Position numbers and translations under genes: made by a program. DNA of 64,000 nt from Bowdeniella nasicola (GTDB lineage: Bacteria > Actinomycetota > Actinomycetes > Actinomycetales > Actinomycetaceae): contig JAUNVA010000001.1 in the NCBI GenBank assembly GCA_030537895.1, positions 1-64,000 on the forward strand, given 5' to 3'. Below the pieces are notes generated by a model. It did not search any database. It was not told the origin of the DNA and saw only the letters and a list, made by a program, of their open reading frames with translations. Positions 34,997 to 44,811 of this stretch are shown here, piece by piece. Every line of letters starts with the position of its first letter. The first letter of the stretch is position 1.

Positions 34997-36801
34997 GCCG
35001 GGGCGAATCCCGCCCCGACCCCCACGCAGCCTCCCTTTTCGCAGCCGAGAACCTCCCGCCCGCCTACCCGGCGCGCGCGGCGTGGGGCACGGCTGCGCGG
35101 CTGCGCGCCTGGCAGGCCGAGGCGCTCTCCCAGTTCCTTGACGCACTCCCGCGTGACTTCCTCGCGGTGGCGACCCCGGGTGCGGGTAAGACCACGTTTG
35201 CCCTGCGAGTGGCAACGGAACTTCTCACCATGGGACGGGTGCGGCGCGTCGTCGTCGTGTGCCCGACTGAGCATCTGAAGACCCAGTGGGCGGATGCGGC
35301 CGCGCGGGTCGGCATCAGCCTGGATCCGGCGTTCGTCAACGCGCAGGGCGTCCTCGGTGAGCACTTCGATGGTCTGGCCGTGACCTATGCACAGGTGGCG
35401 AACCGCCCGGCGCTGCACCGCGCTATCGCGGGTAGCCGACCGACCCTCGTGATTCTCGATGAGATCCATCACGGGGGCGACGCCCGATCCTGGGGGGAGG
35501 GCATCCGCGAGGCCTACACGGGCGTGCCCCATCGCTTGGCCCTCACCGGCACCCCGTTTCGCTCGGACACGAGCCCGATCCCGTTTGTCACTTACGTACC
35601 TGATCGCGACGGCGTGCGGCGCTCGCGGGCGGACTATTCCTACGGGTATGGCGAGGCCCTGAAGGACGGGGTCGTGCGGCCCGTGATCTTTTTGTCGTAC
35701 CGGGGAACCATGCGATGGCGGACGCGCTCGGGCGTGGAGTTGAGCGCCGAGCTCGCGGAAGAATCCAGCCGGGATATCTCCGCTCAGGCGCTACGCACCG
35801 CGCTCGACCCGCGCGGACGATGGATCCCCGCTGTGCTCGCCGCCGCCGACCAACGCCTGTCCGAGGTGCGACGCACCGTCCCCGACGCTGGTGGCCTCGT
35901 GATCGCGAGCGACCGTGCCCACGCGCGCTCCTACGCGGCGATCCTGCAGCAGATCACAGGCCGCTACCCCGTGGTCGTCCTGTCTGATGATGCGGGAGCC
36001 TCCCAGGCGATCGAGACCTTCACTGAGTCGAACGACCGGTGGATGGTGGCCGTGCGCATGGTCTCCGAGGGGGTCGATGTCCCGCGCCTCGCGGTCGGTG
36101 TCTACGCGACGACGACGTCCACGCCTCTCTTCTTCGCGCAGGCCGTCGGCCGATTCGTGCGGGCCCGGCGCCGCGGGGAGACAGCCTCGATTTTCCTGCC
36201 CTCGGTCCCACACGTGCTCTCGATGGCTGGTTCGCTCGAGGCAGAACGAGATCACGCGCTCGACCGGGACCCGGCCACGATGCCGGACGTGGACTTTCTC
36301 GAGGAGCGCGCGCTCCTGGACGCCGCGAACCGTAAGGAGTCCGCGAGTGATGACCTCTTCGGGCAGTTCGAGGCGCTCGATGCGGACGCCTCCTTCGACC
36401 GGGTTCTCTTCGATGGGGGCGAGTTTGGTGCGAACGCCGCGGTCGGCTCGGTGGAGGAGCAGGAATACCTTGGACTCCCGGGCCTACTGGACCCCGAGCA
36501 GGTGGCCACGCTGCTGCGCGAACGCCAGAGCGAACAGCTGAAATCCGAGCGGGCGCGCCGCCGCGCCGAGAAGGTCCGCGAACAGAATGCGGGGCTCGAT
36601 GAACACCGCCGCCGCGCGAAGGCCCGCAAGGAATTGTCCAGTCTCGTCTCACAGTGGGCGCGTCGCTCCGGCACGCCGCACGCTCTCGTGCACGCGGAGT
36701 TACGCACCCGATGTGGGGGACCCGAGGTGGCCCGGGCGACCGCTGACCAGATCGAGGCGCGGATCGCCCAGGTGCGTCGCTGGTTCGTGGGCCGGAGTTA
36801 G
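34993..36801 (+). CDS. DEAD/DEAH-box superfamily 2 helicase
   Basis: The 602-aa protein has RLRAWQAEALSQFLDALP (Q-like motif), Walker A ATPGAGKTTFALRVA (about residues 57-71), DEAH-type ILDEIHHGGDARSW (about 154-167), motif III LTGTPFRSD and the second RecA domain with MVAVRMVSEGVDVPRLAVGVY and QAVGRFVRARRRGE. A charged helical tail (LLRERQSEQLKSERARRRAEKVREQN) follows. It resembles UvrB/RecG-like nucleic-acid translocases found across actinobacteria, but the role is unassigned. GTG 34993 overlaps the DUF3039 stop; an in-frame extension to 34855 would read through that gene. It ends in a 4-nt overlap with the convergent pncB. Confidence 0.86.
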   Translation: MSRGESRPDPHAASLFAAENLPPAYPARAAWGTAARLRAWQAEALSQFLDALPRDFLAVATPGAGKTTFALRVATELLTMGRVRRVVVVCPTEHLKTQWADAAARVGISLDPAFVNAQGVLGEHFDGLAVTYAQVANRPALHRAIAGSRPTLVILDEIHHGGDARSWGEGIREAYTGVPHRLALTGTPFRSDTSPIPFVTYVPDRDGVRRSRADYSYGYGEALKDGVVRPVIFLSYRGTMRWRTRSGVELSAELAEESSRDISAQALRTALDPRGRWIPAVLAAADQRLSEVRRTVPDAGGLVIASDRAHARSYAAILQQITGRYPVVVLSDDAGASQAIETFTESNDRWMVAVRMVSEGVDVPRLAVGVYATTTSTPLFFAQAVGRFVRARRRGETASIFLPSVPHVLSMAGSLEAERDHALDRDPATMPDVDFLEERALLDAANRKESASDDLFGQFEALDADASFDRVLFDGGEFGANAAVGSVEEQEYLGLPGLLDPEQVATLLRERQSEQLKSERARRRAEKVREQNAGLDEHRRRAKARKELSSLVSQWARRSGTPHALVHAELRTRCGGPEVARATADQIEARIAQVRRWFVGRS

Positions 36802-38132
36802 AGCCGCACGTGCTCGGTCGGGATACCGGGGTCTCCCGCTGACAGTCGCCAGGCCGGGTAGGGCAGCTCCGCGCGAGACGCCTCGTGGCGATCGCGCGCC
36901 GCGGCGAGTGCCTCGGCCCCGCGGTGCTCATCGCTGATCGTGCCATCCCGCACGAGGTCGACCTGTAGGGGGCGGGCACGGCGCTTGCGCAGGTGCTCGC
37001 GCGCCACGTCTTCGTCGTGCGTCGCGAGAACGAGTTCGCTCACCGCATGTCCCGCCTCGAGGACGCGGCCCGCGAACTTCCGCCCCCCGAGCGAGGTCTT
37101 GGACTCGGATTTCTTTTGGACGTTCACCCACGAGCCGTCGGCGTCGCGGTGGGCGACGAGCTTGTAGACGAGTTGTGCGGTTGGGCGACCCGACCCGGTC
37201 ACGACCTTGGTGCCGACGCCGTAGGCATCCACCGGGGCTGCGCCGAGGGCCGCGATGGCGTACTCATCCAGGTCGGAGGTGACGGTGATCTTGGTTGTGC
37301 TCGCACCCAGATCATCCAGCTGCTTGCGCACCCGGAAGGCTTGGGCAATGAGGTCTCCTGAGTCGAGGCGGACAGCACCGAGTTCCCCGCCCGCGCGGCG
37401 GGCGGCGGCGACGGCCCGTTCGACCCCACGCTCGACGTCGTAGGTATCGACCAGCAGGGTCGTGCCCGGCCCGAGGCTCGCGACCTGGGCATCGAAGGCA
37501 TCCTCCTCGCTGTCATAGAGCAGCGTAAAGGAGTGCGCGGCTGTACCGATGGTGTCGATTCCGTATGATCGGCCCGCTTCCATGATGGAGGTTCCGACGA
37601 AGCCCCCGACGACCGTGGCACGTGCCGCCGCGACGGCGGCCGCCTCATGGGTGCGGCGCGCCCCCATCTCCAGGCACGGGCGTCCGTGCGCCGCCGTCGT
37701 CATCCGAGAGGCCGCGGTGGCGATCGCGCAGTCGTGGTTCATGATCGACAGCAGAAGGGTTTCGAGTAGGACGCATTCGGCGAATGTGCCCGAGACGGTG
37801 AGCAGGGGAGAGCCCGCAAAGTAGCATTCGCCTTCCGCATAGCCGCTGATCGATCCGGAGAAGCGGTAGTCACCGAGGTAGTCAAGGGCTGCCTCCGACA
37901 GGGTCCCCTTCTCCCGCAGGTACGCCAGTTCCGCATCCCCGAAGCGGAACGACTCAAGGGCGTCGAGGATTCGGGCGGTCCCCGCCACGACGCCGTAGCG
38001 CCGGATCTCGGGGAGGCGCCGGCCAAAGAGCTCAAAAACCGTTTCACGTTCGGCGTGCCCGGATTTGAGGGCGGCGTCGATCATCGTGAATTCGTACATG
38101 TCGGTCAACAGTGCGGTGCTTTCAGCGCTCAT
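36798..38132 (-). CDS. pncB: nicotinate phosphoribosyltransferase
   Basis: This enzyme makes nicotinate mononucleotide in NAD salvage. The 444-aa protein starts STALLTDMYEFTMIDAALKSGHAERETVFELFGRRLP, the usual NAPRTase beginning. It has the phosphoribosyl-binding signatures GAVRLDSGDLIAQAFRVRKQLDD (about residues 254-276), KITVTSDLDEYAI and VDAYGVGTKVVTGSGRP (about 302-318). The gene sits in the same place relative to clpS as in mycobacteria (pncB1 divergent from clpS). TAGCCT on the minus strand ends 6 nt before the ATG. Confidence 0.95.
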   Translation of the reverse strand: MSAESTALLTDMYEFTMIDAALKSGHAERETVFELFGRRLPEIRRYGVVAGTARILDALESFRFGDAELAYLREKGTLSEAALDYLGDYRFSGSISGYAEGECYFAGSPLLTVSGTFAECVLLETLLLSIMNHDCAIATAASRMTTAAHGRPCLEMGARRTHEAAAVAAARATVVGGFVGTSIMEAGRSYGIDTIGTAAHSFTLLYDSEEDAFDAQVASLGPGTTLLVDTYDVERGVERAVAAARRAGGELGAVRLDSGDLIAQAFRVRKQLDDLGASTTKITVTSDLDEYAIAALGAAPVDAYGVGTKVVTGSGRPTAQLVYKLVAHRDADGSWVNVQKKSESKTSLGGRKFAGRVLEAGHAVSELVLATHDEDVAREHLRKRRARPLQVDLVRDGTISDEHRGAEALAAARDRHEASRAELPYPAWRLSAGDPGIPTEHVRL

Positions 38133-38138
38133 GGCCTC

Positions 38139-38144
38139 AGGCTA
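38139..38144 (-). promoter_or_regulatory. -10 box of pncB (leaderless)
   Basis: On the minus strand TAGCCT lies exactly 6 nt before the pncB ATG. GAGG in the spacer could be a coincidental ribosome binding site. Confidence 0.55.
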
Positions 38145-38204
38145 CCCGCGCCACAGCCTGCGAAGCGCCCTGTTTCCCGGACAGGGATCGACCGCGGTGG
38201 AACA

Positions 38205-38522
38205 ATGACACACATGGTGGTGACGGTACGCTCTCCGCAGGCCGCTCCCGCACGTTCGAGCGAGGGGCGTCTCGAGGAGTGCCCGGACAAGCCCTGGCAG
38301 ACCATCGTGTGGGATGACCCGGTTAACCTCACCTCCTATGTCACCTACGTCTTTCAGCGCCACTTTGGCTATCCGTTTGAGCAGGCCGAAAAGCTCATGT
38401 TGGAGGTCCACTTCGAAGGGCGCGCCGTCGTCGCGACGGGAGACAAGGCGGTCCAGACGTCCCACTGCACGGCGCTGCAGGTCTACGGCCTGTGGGCGAC
38501 GATCGCCCAGGAGCCCTCGTGA
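38205..38522 (+). CDS. clpS: ClpS adaptor of the ClpAP/ClpCP protease
   Basis: The 105-aa adaptor delivers N-degron substrates to the Clp ATPase. The core is intact: PWQTIVWDDPVNLTSYVTYVFQRHFGYPFEQAEKLMLEVHFEGRAVVATGDKAVQTSHCTALQVYGLWATI (split by residues about 32-100), with DDPVN and the H-E/V-H-x-x-G-x-A binding pocket. A start at ATG 38205 fits the family length; ATG 38214 is possible. The stop overlaps the GTG of the DUF2017 gene. Confidence 0.93.
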   Translation: MTHMVVTVRSPQAAPARSSEGRLEECPDKPWQTIVWDDPVNLTSYVTYVFQRHFGYPFEQAEKLMLEVHFEGRAVVATGDKAVQTSHCTALQVYGLWATIAQEPS

Positions 38523-39163
38523 GGGGGTTCACGAGGGGAGAGCGGGGCTACATCTCGAGCCCGGTGGCGGCGGTCCGAGAGCTGCTGGCGATGAGCGTCG
38601 AACAGGTCGCCGAAGCCCTCGAGCGTCCTGTGTGGGACGTGCCGGATCTCGATTCGGATGAGGCCATCTTGGAGGCCCTCGATTTCGACGTGGATCCACG
38701 CGACCGGGAGCTCGCCGCGTTCGTGCCGCCCGAGCCTGGACCGATCACGGATCCGGCGCTCGCTCGACTGCTGCCAACCATGAGTCTGGAGGATCCGGAT
38801 CTTGCGGCAGAGCTGCGCCGCTCGAGCGAACGGCGGATCCGCTCCAGCAAGGCACAACACCTGAAGGTCTTGCACGAGGCCTTGGTCGCTCCCCGACCGA
38901 CTGTCGAGATCGCGTTCGGAGACGAGGGTGCCGCACTCGCGGCCATGACCGATGTGCGACTGCTGCTCTCGGAGCGGCTCGGATTACGGACCGCGACCGA
39001 GGTGGTGCGCTTGCACGACACGCTCGTAACGGACGAGGATGACGCCCCGTGTGAGACCCCCAAGGAACGCCAAATACGGATGCTCAGCCAGGTCTATCTC
39101 TACTTCACGTGGTGGCAGGACTCACTCTTGGAGGCTATGGGCGAGGCTGCCGACACCCCGTAG
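38519..39163 (+). CDS. DUF2017 family protein
   Basis: A 214-aa helical, acidic protein matching the DUF2017 family that follows clpS in most actinobacteria (Rv1332 in M. tuberculosis). It starts RGFTRGERGYISSPVAAVRELLAMSVEQVAEAL, has an acidic proline-rich middle and ends KERQIRMLSQVYLYFTWWQDSLLEAMGEAA. The function is unknown; coupling to clpS (GTG 38519 overlapping its TGA) suggests a role in regulated proteolysis. Confidence 0.85.
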   Translation: MRGFTRGERGYISSPVAAVRELLAMSVEQVAEALERPVWDVPDLDSDEAILEALDFDVDPRDRELAAFVPPEPGPITDPALARLLPTMSLEDPDLAAELRRSSERRIRSSKAQHLKVLHEALVAPRPTVEIAFGDEGAALAAMTDVRLLLSERLGLRTATEVVRLHDTLVTDEDDAPCETPKERQIRMLSQVYLYFTWWQDSLLEAMGEAADTP

Positions 39164-39166
39164 GCT
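39161..39166 (+). promoter_or_regulatory. -10 box of murI (leaderless)
   Basis: TAGGCT, which starts within the DUF2017 stop codon, ends 6 nt before the murI ATG. There is no Shine-Dalgarno sequence. Confidence 0.55.
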
Positions 39167-39172
39167 GCAAGA

Positions 39173-39985
39173 ATGAATGGGGCACCGATCGGCATTTTCG
39201 ACTCCGGAGTCGGGGGGCTCACCGTCGCGCGTGCGGTCCTCGACCAGCTGCCCGCAGAATCTGTGGTCTACATCGGAGACACAGCCAACTGCCCCTACGG
39301 TACGAAACCACTGGCCGATGTGCGGCGCCTCGCGCTCGATGTCATGGACGACCTCGTGGATCGCGGCGTCAAACTCCTCGTGATCGCCTGTAATTCCGCC
39401 TCCTCTGCGGCAGCCCACGATGCGCGCGAACGCTACACCCGAGGCCGGTCCATCCCGGTCGTGCAGGTGATCCACCCGGCCGTGCGCCGCGCGGTCGCAG
39501 CCACCCGAAACGGGAAGGTCGGCGTGATCGGCACGAGCGCGACCATCACGTCGGGCGCCTACCAGGACGCCTTCTACGCCGCCCCCGGCGTGGAGCCGGT
39601 CATGCAGGCCTGCCCCCGATTCGTGGAGTTCGTCGAGGCGGGGATCACGAGCGGGGACGAGCTATTGGCCGTCGCCGAGTCCTACCTCGCGCCCGTGCGG
39701 GCGGCGGGTGTGGACACCCTCGTGCTCGGGTGCACCCACTACCCGCTACTGACCGGCGTCATCTCCTACGTCATGGGCCCGGACGTCACGCTCGTGTCCA
39801 GTGCCGAAGAGACCGCCAAGGTCGTTTACCACACCCTGCTGCAGGAAGACCTGCTCGCCACCGGGGGCCGCGGGACCAGTGAATTCCTCGTCACCGGGGA
39901 CTCCGCGCAATTCGCGCAGCTCGCGCGCCGCTTCCTGGGACCCGAGGTGCGGTCCGTCTCCACCCTGACGCGGGGGAAGCGATGA
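39173..39985 (+). CDS. murI: glutamate racemase
   Basis: The enzyme supplies D-glutamate for peptidoglycan. The 270-aa protein has [22 protein letters not shown] (about residues 6-27), [13 protein letters not shown] (about 37-49), the two catalytic cysteines in [10 protein letters not shown] (about 76) and [10 protein letters not shown] (about 188), and the middle [18 protein letters not shown]. The stop overlaps the next ATG (ATGA), coupling it to the metallo-hydrolase as in mycobacteria. Confidence 0.95.
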   Translation: MNGAPIGIFDSGVGGLTVARAVLDQLPAESVVYIGDTANCPYGTKPLADVRRLALDVMDDLVDRGVKLLVIACNSASSAAAHDARERYTRGRSIPVVQVIHPAVRRAVAATRNGKVGVIGTSATITSGAYQDAFYAAPGVEPVMQACPRFVEFVEAGITSGDELLAVAESYLAPVRAAGVDTLVLGCTHYPLLTGVISYVMGPDVTLVSSAEETAKVVYHTLLQEDLLATGGRGTSEFLVTGDSAQFAQLARRFLGPEVRSVSTLTRGKR

Positions 39986-40764
39986 GACTGACGATCGTGG
40001 GATGCACCGGTTCGATGTCGGGCCCGTGCGCTGCCTCCTCGTGCTACCTCCTGCAGGCCGAGGACCATGCCGGCCGCACCTGGTCCCTCGCTCTCGACCT
40101 GGGGTCGGGGGCTCTCGGTGCCCTGTGGCGCCATATGGCACCCGCCCGACTCGACGGCATCATCTTGTCGCACATGCATGCCGACCACGTCGTCGACATG
40201 ATCGGGATGCATGTCTACCGTCGCTGGCACCCGGACGGCCCCCTGCCACCGATCCCGGTTCTCGCACCGAACGGCGCAGTCGACCGGATCCGCGGGGTCG
40301 GTGGAGACGGCCCCGCAGAGGACTACGCGGGCGAGTTCACGTTTATCGACCACAACCCCGAGCACCCCTACGAGATCGGCCCCTTTCACGTCACGTCCCA
40401 CCCCGTTCGGCATCCGGTTCCGGCATACGCCGTGCGGATCACGGGGCCGAGCGAACTGTCGCAGGACAACGCGGTCCTCACCTATTCGGGGGATACGGAC
40501 GCGTGCCCGGGCCTGGTCGACGCGGCGCGAGACGCGGACCTGTTCCTGTGTGAAGCCGCTTTTCGTGAGGACATGGATACCGTGCGAGGAATCCACCTCA
40601 CGGGCCGGCGCGCCGGGCAGACCGCGGCTGAGGCGAACGTCGAGTATCTGGTCCTCACGCATATCCAGCCGTGGACCGACCCGCAGGTGATTCTTGCCGA
40701 ATCTCTGGACGTCTTTCAGGGGCCGACAGCGATCGCCCAGGCAGGCGCCTGCTTCACCATGTAG
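39982..40764 (+). CDS. metallo-beta-lactamase-fold hydrolase, Rv1339-like (cyclic nucleotide phosphodiesterase type)
   Basis: The 260-aa protein carries [15 protein letters not shown] (HxHxDH, about residues 62-76), [44 protein letters not shown] (metal Asp) and a late TH in LVLTHIQPW. The motif set and the murI neighbourhood match Rv1339, reported as an atypical cAMP phosphodiesterase in M. tuberculosis. Substrate identity here is inferred. ATG 39982 overlaps murI by 4 nt. Confidence 0.84.
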   Translation: MRLTIVGCTGSMSGPCAASSCYLLQAEDHAGRTWSLALDLGSGALGALWRHMAPARLDGIILSHMHADHVVDMIGMHVYRRWHPDGPLPPIPVLAPNGAVDRIRGVGGDGPAEDYAGEFTFIDHNPEHPYEIGPFHVTSHPVRHPVPAYAVRITGPSELSQDNAVLTYSGDTDACPGLVDAARDADLFLCEAAFREDMDTVRGIHLTGRRAGQTAAEANVEYLVLTHIQPWTDPQVILAESLDVFQGPTAIAQAGACFTM

Positions 40765-40793
40765 GCGTGGCCGCGCGGTTTTCGTCGCGCCGC

Positions 40794-40799
40794 TACCCT
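40794..40799 (+). promoter_or_regulatory. -10 box of ppc (leaderless)
   Basis: TACCCT, within CGCTACCCTGG, ends 6 nt before ATG 40806. The same 11 bases precede rph. Confidence 0.6.
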
Positions 40800-40805
40800 G
40801 GGCAC

Positions 40806-43430
40806 ATGACCGACCCCACCCGCTCCGCGGCGCGCCTCGCGCTGCCCGAAACTCTCCGCTCCGATGTGCGCCGCCTCGGCGACGCGCTCGGTGTCGTCCT
40901 CACGCGCTACGGCGGTGAGGAACTGCTCACCGACGTCGAACGTCTCCGCAGTGCCGTCATCGCGGCGAGACGCGAACCGCAGGCCCGCCTCGATGACGCC
41001 GAGGCGATCGTAGCCTCCTACAGCTCCGAACGGGCCATCGAGGTGTCACGCGCCTTCACGTGCTACTTCCACCTCGTGAACCTGGCTGAGGAGGCCTACC
41101 GGGTACGCGTTCTTACCGAACGCGACGACCCGGCGGCCGAGGCCGAGCAGGGAGAGGCGGCATCGCTCGCCCGCGCCTACCTGCACGCTCGCCAGCGCGT
41201 CGGTGTCCGCGAGGCTGACGCACTGCTGGACACACTCACCTTCCACCCCGTGCTCACCGCGCACCCCACCGAGGCGCGACGACGCGCCGTGGCCGCCCCG
41301 ATTCGAGAGCTCACTGCGCTCGTGAACGAACGCCATCGCGCACCGAGTGCGCGGCGGAGACGCGCGATCGACAGGGAAATCGAACGTGCCGTCGAAACAC
41401 TGTGGCTTACCGCCCAGCTGCGCCCTGCGAAACCGAGCCCACTTGACGAGGTGGCGACCGCCCTCGACACCGTCACCCAGACGATCTACCCGGCCCTCGT
41501 CGAGTCTGTCGAGCGTTTTGCCGACTCCCTGGACGCATGGGGCGTGCGGGCGGACGTGCACCCCTTCGTCCGACTCGGTACCTGGATTGGTGGTGACCGC
41601 GACGGCAACCCACACGTCACCGCGCACGTCACCCGGGCGGCTGCCGCAGCTTTCCACCAACGCGCCCTTGAACTGCTGTCGCAGGAAGCCGAACAGTGTG
41701 GGCGCTCCCTCACCCAGGACGCCCGCCACACCCCACCGAGCGGGGACCTCACCGCACTGCTCGCCGAGGCTCGGCTACGTGACGAGGACACCTTCGCCGC
41801 GATCGAACGCGATGCCCCAGGTGAGCCCCATCGCCAGGCGGTCATGACGGTCGCTAACCGGCTCCGGGCCACAGCTCGCCGCGATGCGACGCACGCCTAC
41901 CCTCGGGCAGACGATGCCCTCGCCGACCTGCGCCTCGTGGCGGACTCGCTACGCTCCACTGGCGCGCGGCGGGCAGCGGAGGGGCCGCTACGTCGACTCA
42001 TCTGGCGGCTCGAAGCGACGGGCTTCCACCTGGCCGAACTGGAGGTCCGTCAGCATTCCGAAATCCACCGCCGAGCGCTCGCGGTGCTCGAAGGGCGTGA
42101 GGCGGGCGGAGAGGTCGACCTCGACGAGGTGCTCGCCACCTTCCGGGCGATCGCCGCCATCCAGCGTACCTACGGTGAACGCGCCGCGGGACGCTACATC
42201 GTGTCGTTCACGCGCAGCGCCGAAGATCTCGCGACCGTGTACGCCCTCGCGGACTACGCCGCCGACGGTGGGACGCCGGCGAGACTTGACGTCATCCCTC
42301 TGTTCGAGACGTTTGAGGACCTGGCCAACGCGCCGCGGATCCTTGCGCAAATGCTCGATCTCGAACCGGTGGCACGCCGCCTGGAGGACAATGGGCGCCG
42401 CCTTGAAGTGATGCTCGGCTATTCTGACTCCGCAAAAGACGTCGGTCCCGTCTCGGCCATCCTCGCCCTGGATGAGGCGCAGCGCGCGATCACCGCGTGG
42501 GCCGAAGAGGCCGGTGTACACCTCACCCTGTTCCACGGGAGGGGAGGCGCACTCGGCCGCGGTGGCGGGCCCGCTCAGCGGGCCATCATGAGCCAACCAC
42601 CGGGTTCTGTTGCCACCCGGTTCAAGGTGACGGAACAGGGAGAGGTGATCGCGGCACGTTACGGGCACGAGGCCATCGCACTGCGCCACATCGACCAGGT
42701 GAGCGCGGCCGCACTCCTGTCAAGCCTGCCGGACCACGCGCGGGCGTTGCGCGACGCTGAGGAACGTTTCGCCGGCCTCGCGCGGATCCTGGATCGAGCC
42801 GCCCGCGAGGCCTTTGAAGCCCTCGTCCATGCCGAGGGCTTCCCCGAATGGTTTTCGACCGTGACTCCGCAACAGGAGGTGGGTTGGCTCGCGCTTGGCT
42901 CGCGACCGGCGAGCCGAGGGCTGGCCGTCACCTCCCTGGAGGATCTGCGAGCGATCCCATGGGTGTTCGCCTGGACCCAGGCGCGCGTGAACCTCACGGG
43001 ATGGTTCGGGCTCGGCTCCGCCCTCGAGTCGGTAGGGGATCCCGTGGAGCTCGCCACCGCCTACCGGGAGTGGCCGCTGTTCACCACGCTCATCGACAAC
43101 GTGGAGATGTCACTGGCGAAGACCGACTGGCGGATCGCCGAGAAGTACCTGGAGCTCGGGTCTCGGCCCGACCTCGCCGAGCTGGTGCGTGCGGAATACG
43201 AGCGCACCCGGCGCTGGGTGTTGCGCCTCGTCGAGCGAGACACGCTCCTTGGCGGGCATCGCATCCTCGGGCAGGCGGTCCAGCTGCGCAACCCCTACGT
43301 CGACGCGCTCTCCCTCCTGCAGCTGCGAGCCCTTCGCTCCGTACGCCGTGGCACGGACACTGATCTCGACCGCCGACTTCTGCTGATCACCGTGAAGGGG
43401 GTCGCGGCCGGGCTGCAGAATACGGGCTAG
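40806..43430 (+). CDS. ppc: phosphoenolpyruvate carboxylase
   Basis: This anaplerotic enzyme makes oxaloacetate from phosphoenolpyruvate and bicarbonate. The 874-aa chain has the catalytic histidine in LTAHPTEARRR (about residues 151-161), GTWIGGDRDGNPHVT, LEVMLGYSDSAKDVG (about 533-547), the glycine-rich loop FHGRGGALGRGGGPAQRAIMSQPPGS and the C-terminal QLRNPYVDALSLLQL ending LQNTG, the conserved terminus. The start is ATG 40806, next to the TACCCT box and matching family length; the frame is open upstream but overlaps the hydrolase gene. Confidence 0.96.
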   Translation: MTDPTRSAARLALPETLRSDVRRLGDALGVVLTRYGGEELLTDVERLRSAVIAARREPQARLDDAEAIVASYSSERAIEVSRAFTCYFHLVNLAEEAYRVRVLTERDDPAAEAEQGEAASLARAYLHARQRVGVREADALLDTLTFHPVLTAHPTEARRRAVAAPIRELTALVNERHRAPSARRRRAIDREIERAVETLWLTAQLRPAKPSPLDEVATALDTVTQTIYPALVESVERFADSLDAWGVRADVHPFVRLGTWIGGDRDGNPHVTAHVTRAAAAAFHQRALELLSQEAEQCGRSLTQDARHTPPSGDLTALLAEARLRDEDTFAAIERDAPGEPHRQAVMTVANRLRATARRDATHAYPRADDALADLRLVADSLRSTGARRAAEGPLRRLIWRLEATGFHLAELEVRQHSEIHRRALAVLEGREAGGEVDLDEVLATFRAIAAIQRTYGERAAGRYIVSFTRSAEDLATVYALADYAADGGTPARLDVIPLFETFEDLANAPRILAQMLDLEPVARRLEDNGRRLEVMLGYSDSAKDVGPVSAILALDEAQRAITAWAEEAGVHLTLFHGRGGALGRGGGPAQRAIMSQPPGSVATRFKVTEQGEVIAARYGHEAIALRHIDQVSAAALLSSLPDHARALRDAEERFAGLARILDRAAREAFEALVHAEGFPEWFSTVTPQQEVGWLALGSRPASRGLAVTSLEDLRAIPWVFAWTQARVNLTGWFGLGSALESVGDPVELATAYREWPLFTTLIDNVEMSLAKTDWRIAEKYLELGSRPDLAELVRAEYERTRRWVLRLVERDTLLGGHRILGQAVQLRNPYVDALSLLQLRALRSVRRGTDTDLDRRLLLITVKGVAAGLQNTG

Positions 43431-43433
43431 CGC

Positions 43434-43439
43434 TACCCT
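43434..43439 (+). promoter_or_regulatory. -10 box of rph (leaderless)
   Basis: TACCCT in CGCTACCCTGG starts 4 nt after the ppc stop and ends 6 nt before the rph ATG at 43446. Confidence 0.6.
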
Positions 43440-43445
43440 GGTGCC

Positions 43446-44192
43446 ATGACAACACACCGTGCTGATGGCCGCGCCCCCAACGAACTTCGTCCCGTACGGA
43501 TGACCCGCCACTGGTTGAACCATGCGGAGGGGTCCGTCCTCGTGGAGTTCGGCGAGACCCGCGTCCTATGCGTTGCCTCCTTCACTCCCGGCGTGCCTCG
43601 CTGGCGCACCGGGTCCGGCTCGGGATGGGTGACGGCTGAATACGCGATGCTGCCGCGCGCCACCCATTCACGTTCTGCGCGCGAATCGGTCCGCGGCAAG
43701 ATCGGTGGGCGAACCCACGAAATCTCCCGCCTCATTGGCCGCAGCCTTCGTGCCGCCGTACAACTCGATGCGCTGGGAGAGAACACCATCACGCTGGATT
43801 GTGACGTCCTGCAGGCTGACGGCGGGACCCGCACCGCCGCCATCACGGGAGCCTACGTTGCGCTCGCCGACGCGATCTCTTGGGGGATCACGAACGGCCA
43901 CGTGGCGGATAGTTCGGCAGTGGTAAAGAATTCGGTTGCGGCCGTTTCGGTCGGTATCGTCAATGGTATTCCGTGCCTCGACCTTCCCTACGAGGAAGAC
44001 GTGCGGGCTGATACCGACATGAACGTCGTGATGACGGGGCAGGGCACCTTCGTCGAGGTACAGGGCACCGCGGAGGGCGTGACGTTCGATCGGGACGAGC
44101 TCACGAGCCTGCTCGACCTCGCCACCGTCGGATGTGCGCGCCTCACCGAGGCCCAGCACGAGGCTCTCGCGGAGGGGAACCCTCATGAGTGA
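43446..44192 (+). CDS. rph: ribonuclease PH
   Basis: A phosphorolytic 3'-5' exoribonuclease that trims tRNA 3' ends. The 248-aa protein has [42 protein letters not shown] (in two conserved blocks), [15 protein letters not shown], the phosphate-site arginines of [25 protein letters not shown] and [23 protein letters not shown]. It overlaps rdgB by 8 nt, the standard actinobacterial pair. Confidence 0.96.
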   Translation: MTTHRADGRAPNELRPVRMTRHWLNHAEGSVLVEFGETRVLCVASFTPGVPRWRTGSGSGWVTAEYAMLPRATHSRSARESVRGKIGGRTHEISRLIGRSLRAAVQLDALGENTITLDCDVLQADGGTRTAAITGAYVALADAISWGITNGHVADSSAVVKNSVAAVSVGIVNGIPCLDLPYEEDVRADTDMNVVMTGQGTFVEVQGTAEGVTFDRDELTSLLDLATVGCARLTEAQHEALAEGNPHE

Positions 44193-44811
44193 GGCGTCGC
44201 GGCTGATTCTCGCCACTCACAACGCCCACAAAGTCGTCGAACTGCGGGAGATTCTGGCCGCTGCTGTGCCCGCACTCGCCAACCTCACAGTCGTCAGTGC
44301 CGCTGACGTCGCTGCGCCCGAACCCGTCGAAGATGGGGCCACCTTCGCGCAGAATGCGCTCATCAAAGCGCGCGCCATCGTGGAGCTGACCGGCGAATGC
44401 GCCGTCGCCGACGACTCGGGACTCTGTGTCGACGTGATGGGCGGCGCCCCGGGGATCTTCTCCGCCCGCTGGTGCGGGCGGCACGGCGATGACCGTGCCA
44501 ACTTGGAGCTCTTGCTCGCGCAGCTGTCCGATACCCCGGCGCGTCACCGCCGAGCGCGGTTCGTGTGTGCCGCGGCTCTCGTCACGCCCGGGGGAGAGGA
44601 ATACGTGCGGAGCGGCGAACTCGTGGGCACCCTGCTTGAGCGGCCCGTGGGTTCGGGAGGGTTTGGTTACGATCCGATCCTGCAGCCCGAGGGCGACACG
44701 CGCTCGCTTGCGCAGCTCGATGCTGCGGAGAAGAACGCGATCTCTCACCGGGGGCGGGCGCTGCGCGCACTCGCGCCGCAGATCGGAGCGGCGTTCGGCG
44801 TGGGCGCCTAG
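44185..44811 (+). CDS. rdgB: RdgB/HAM1 non-canonical purine NTP pyrophosphatase
   Basis: This house-cleaning enzyme hydrolyses ITP, dITP and XTP. The 208-aa protein has [18 protein letters not shown] (about residues 7-24), [41 protein letters not shown] (about 71-96), [15 protein letters not shown] and [18 protein letters not shown] 44185 is preceded by GGAGGGG; the in-frame ATG at 44134 is inside rph. The stop interlocks with the convergent DUF3054 gene. Confidence 0.95.
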   Translation: MSEASRLILATHNAHKVVELREILAAAVPALANLTVVSAADVAAPEPVEDGATFAQNALIKARAIVELTGECAVADDSGLCVDVMGGAPGIFSARWCGRHGDDRANLELLLAQLSDTPARHRRARFVCAAALVTPGGEEYVRSGELVGTLLERPVGSGGFGYDPILQPEGDTRSLAQLDAAEKNAISHRGRALRALAPQIGAAFGVGA

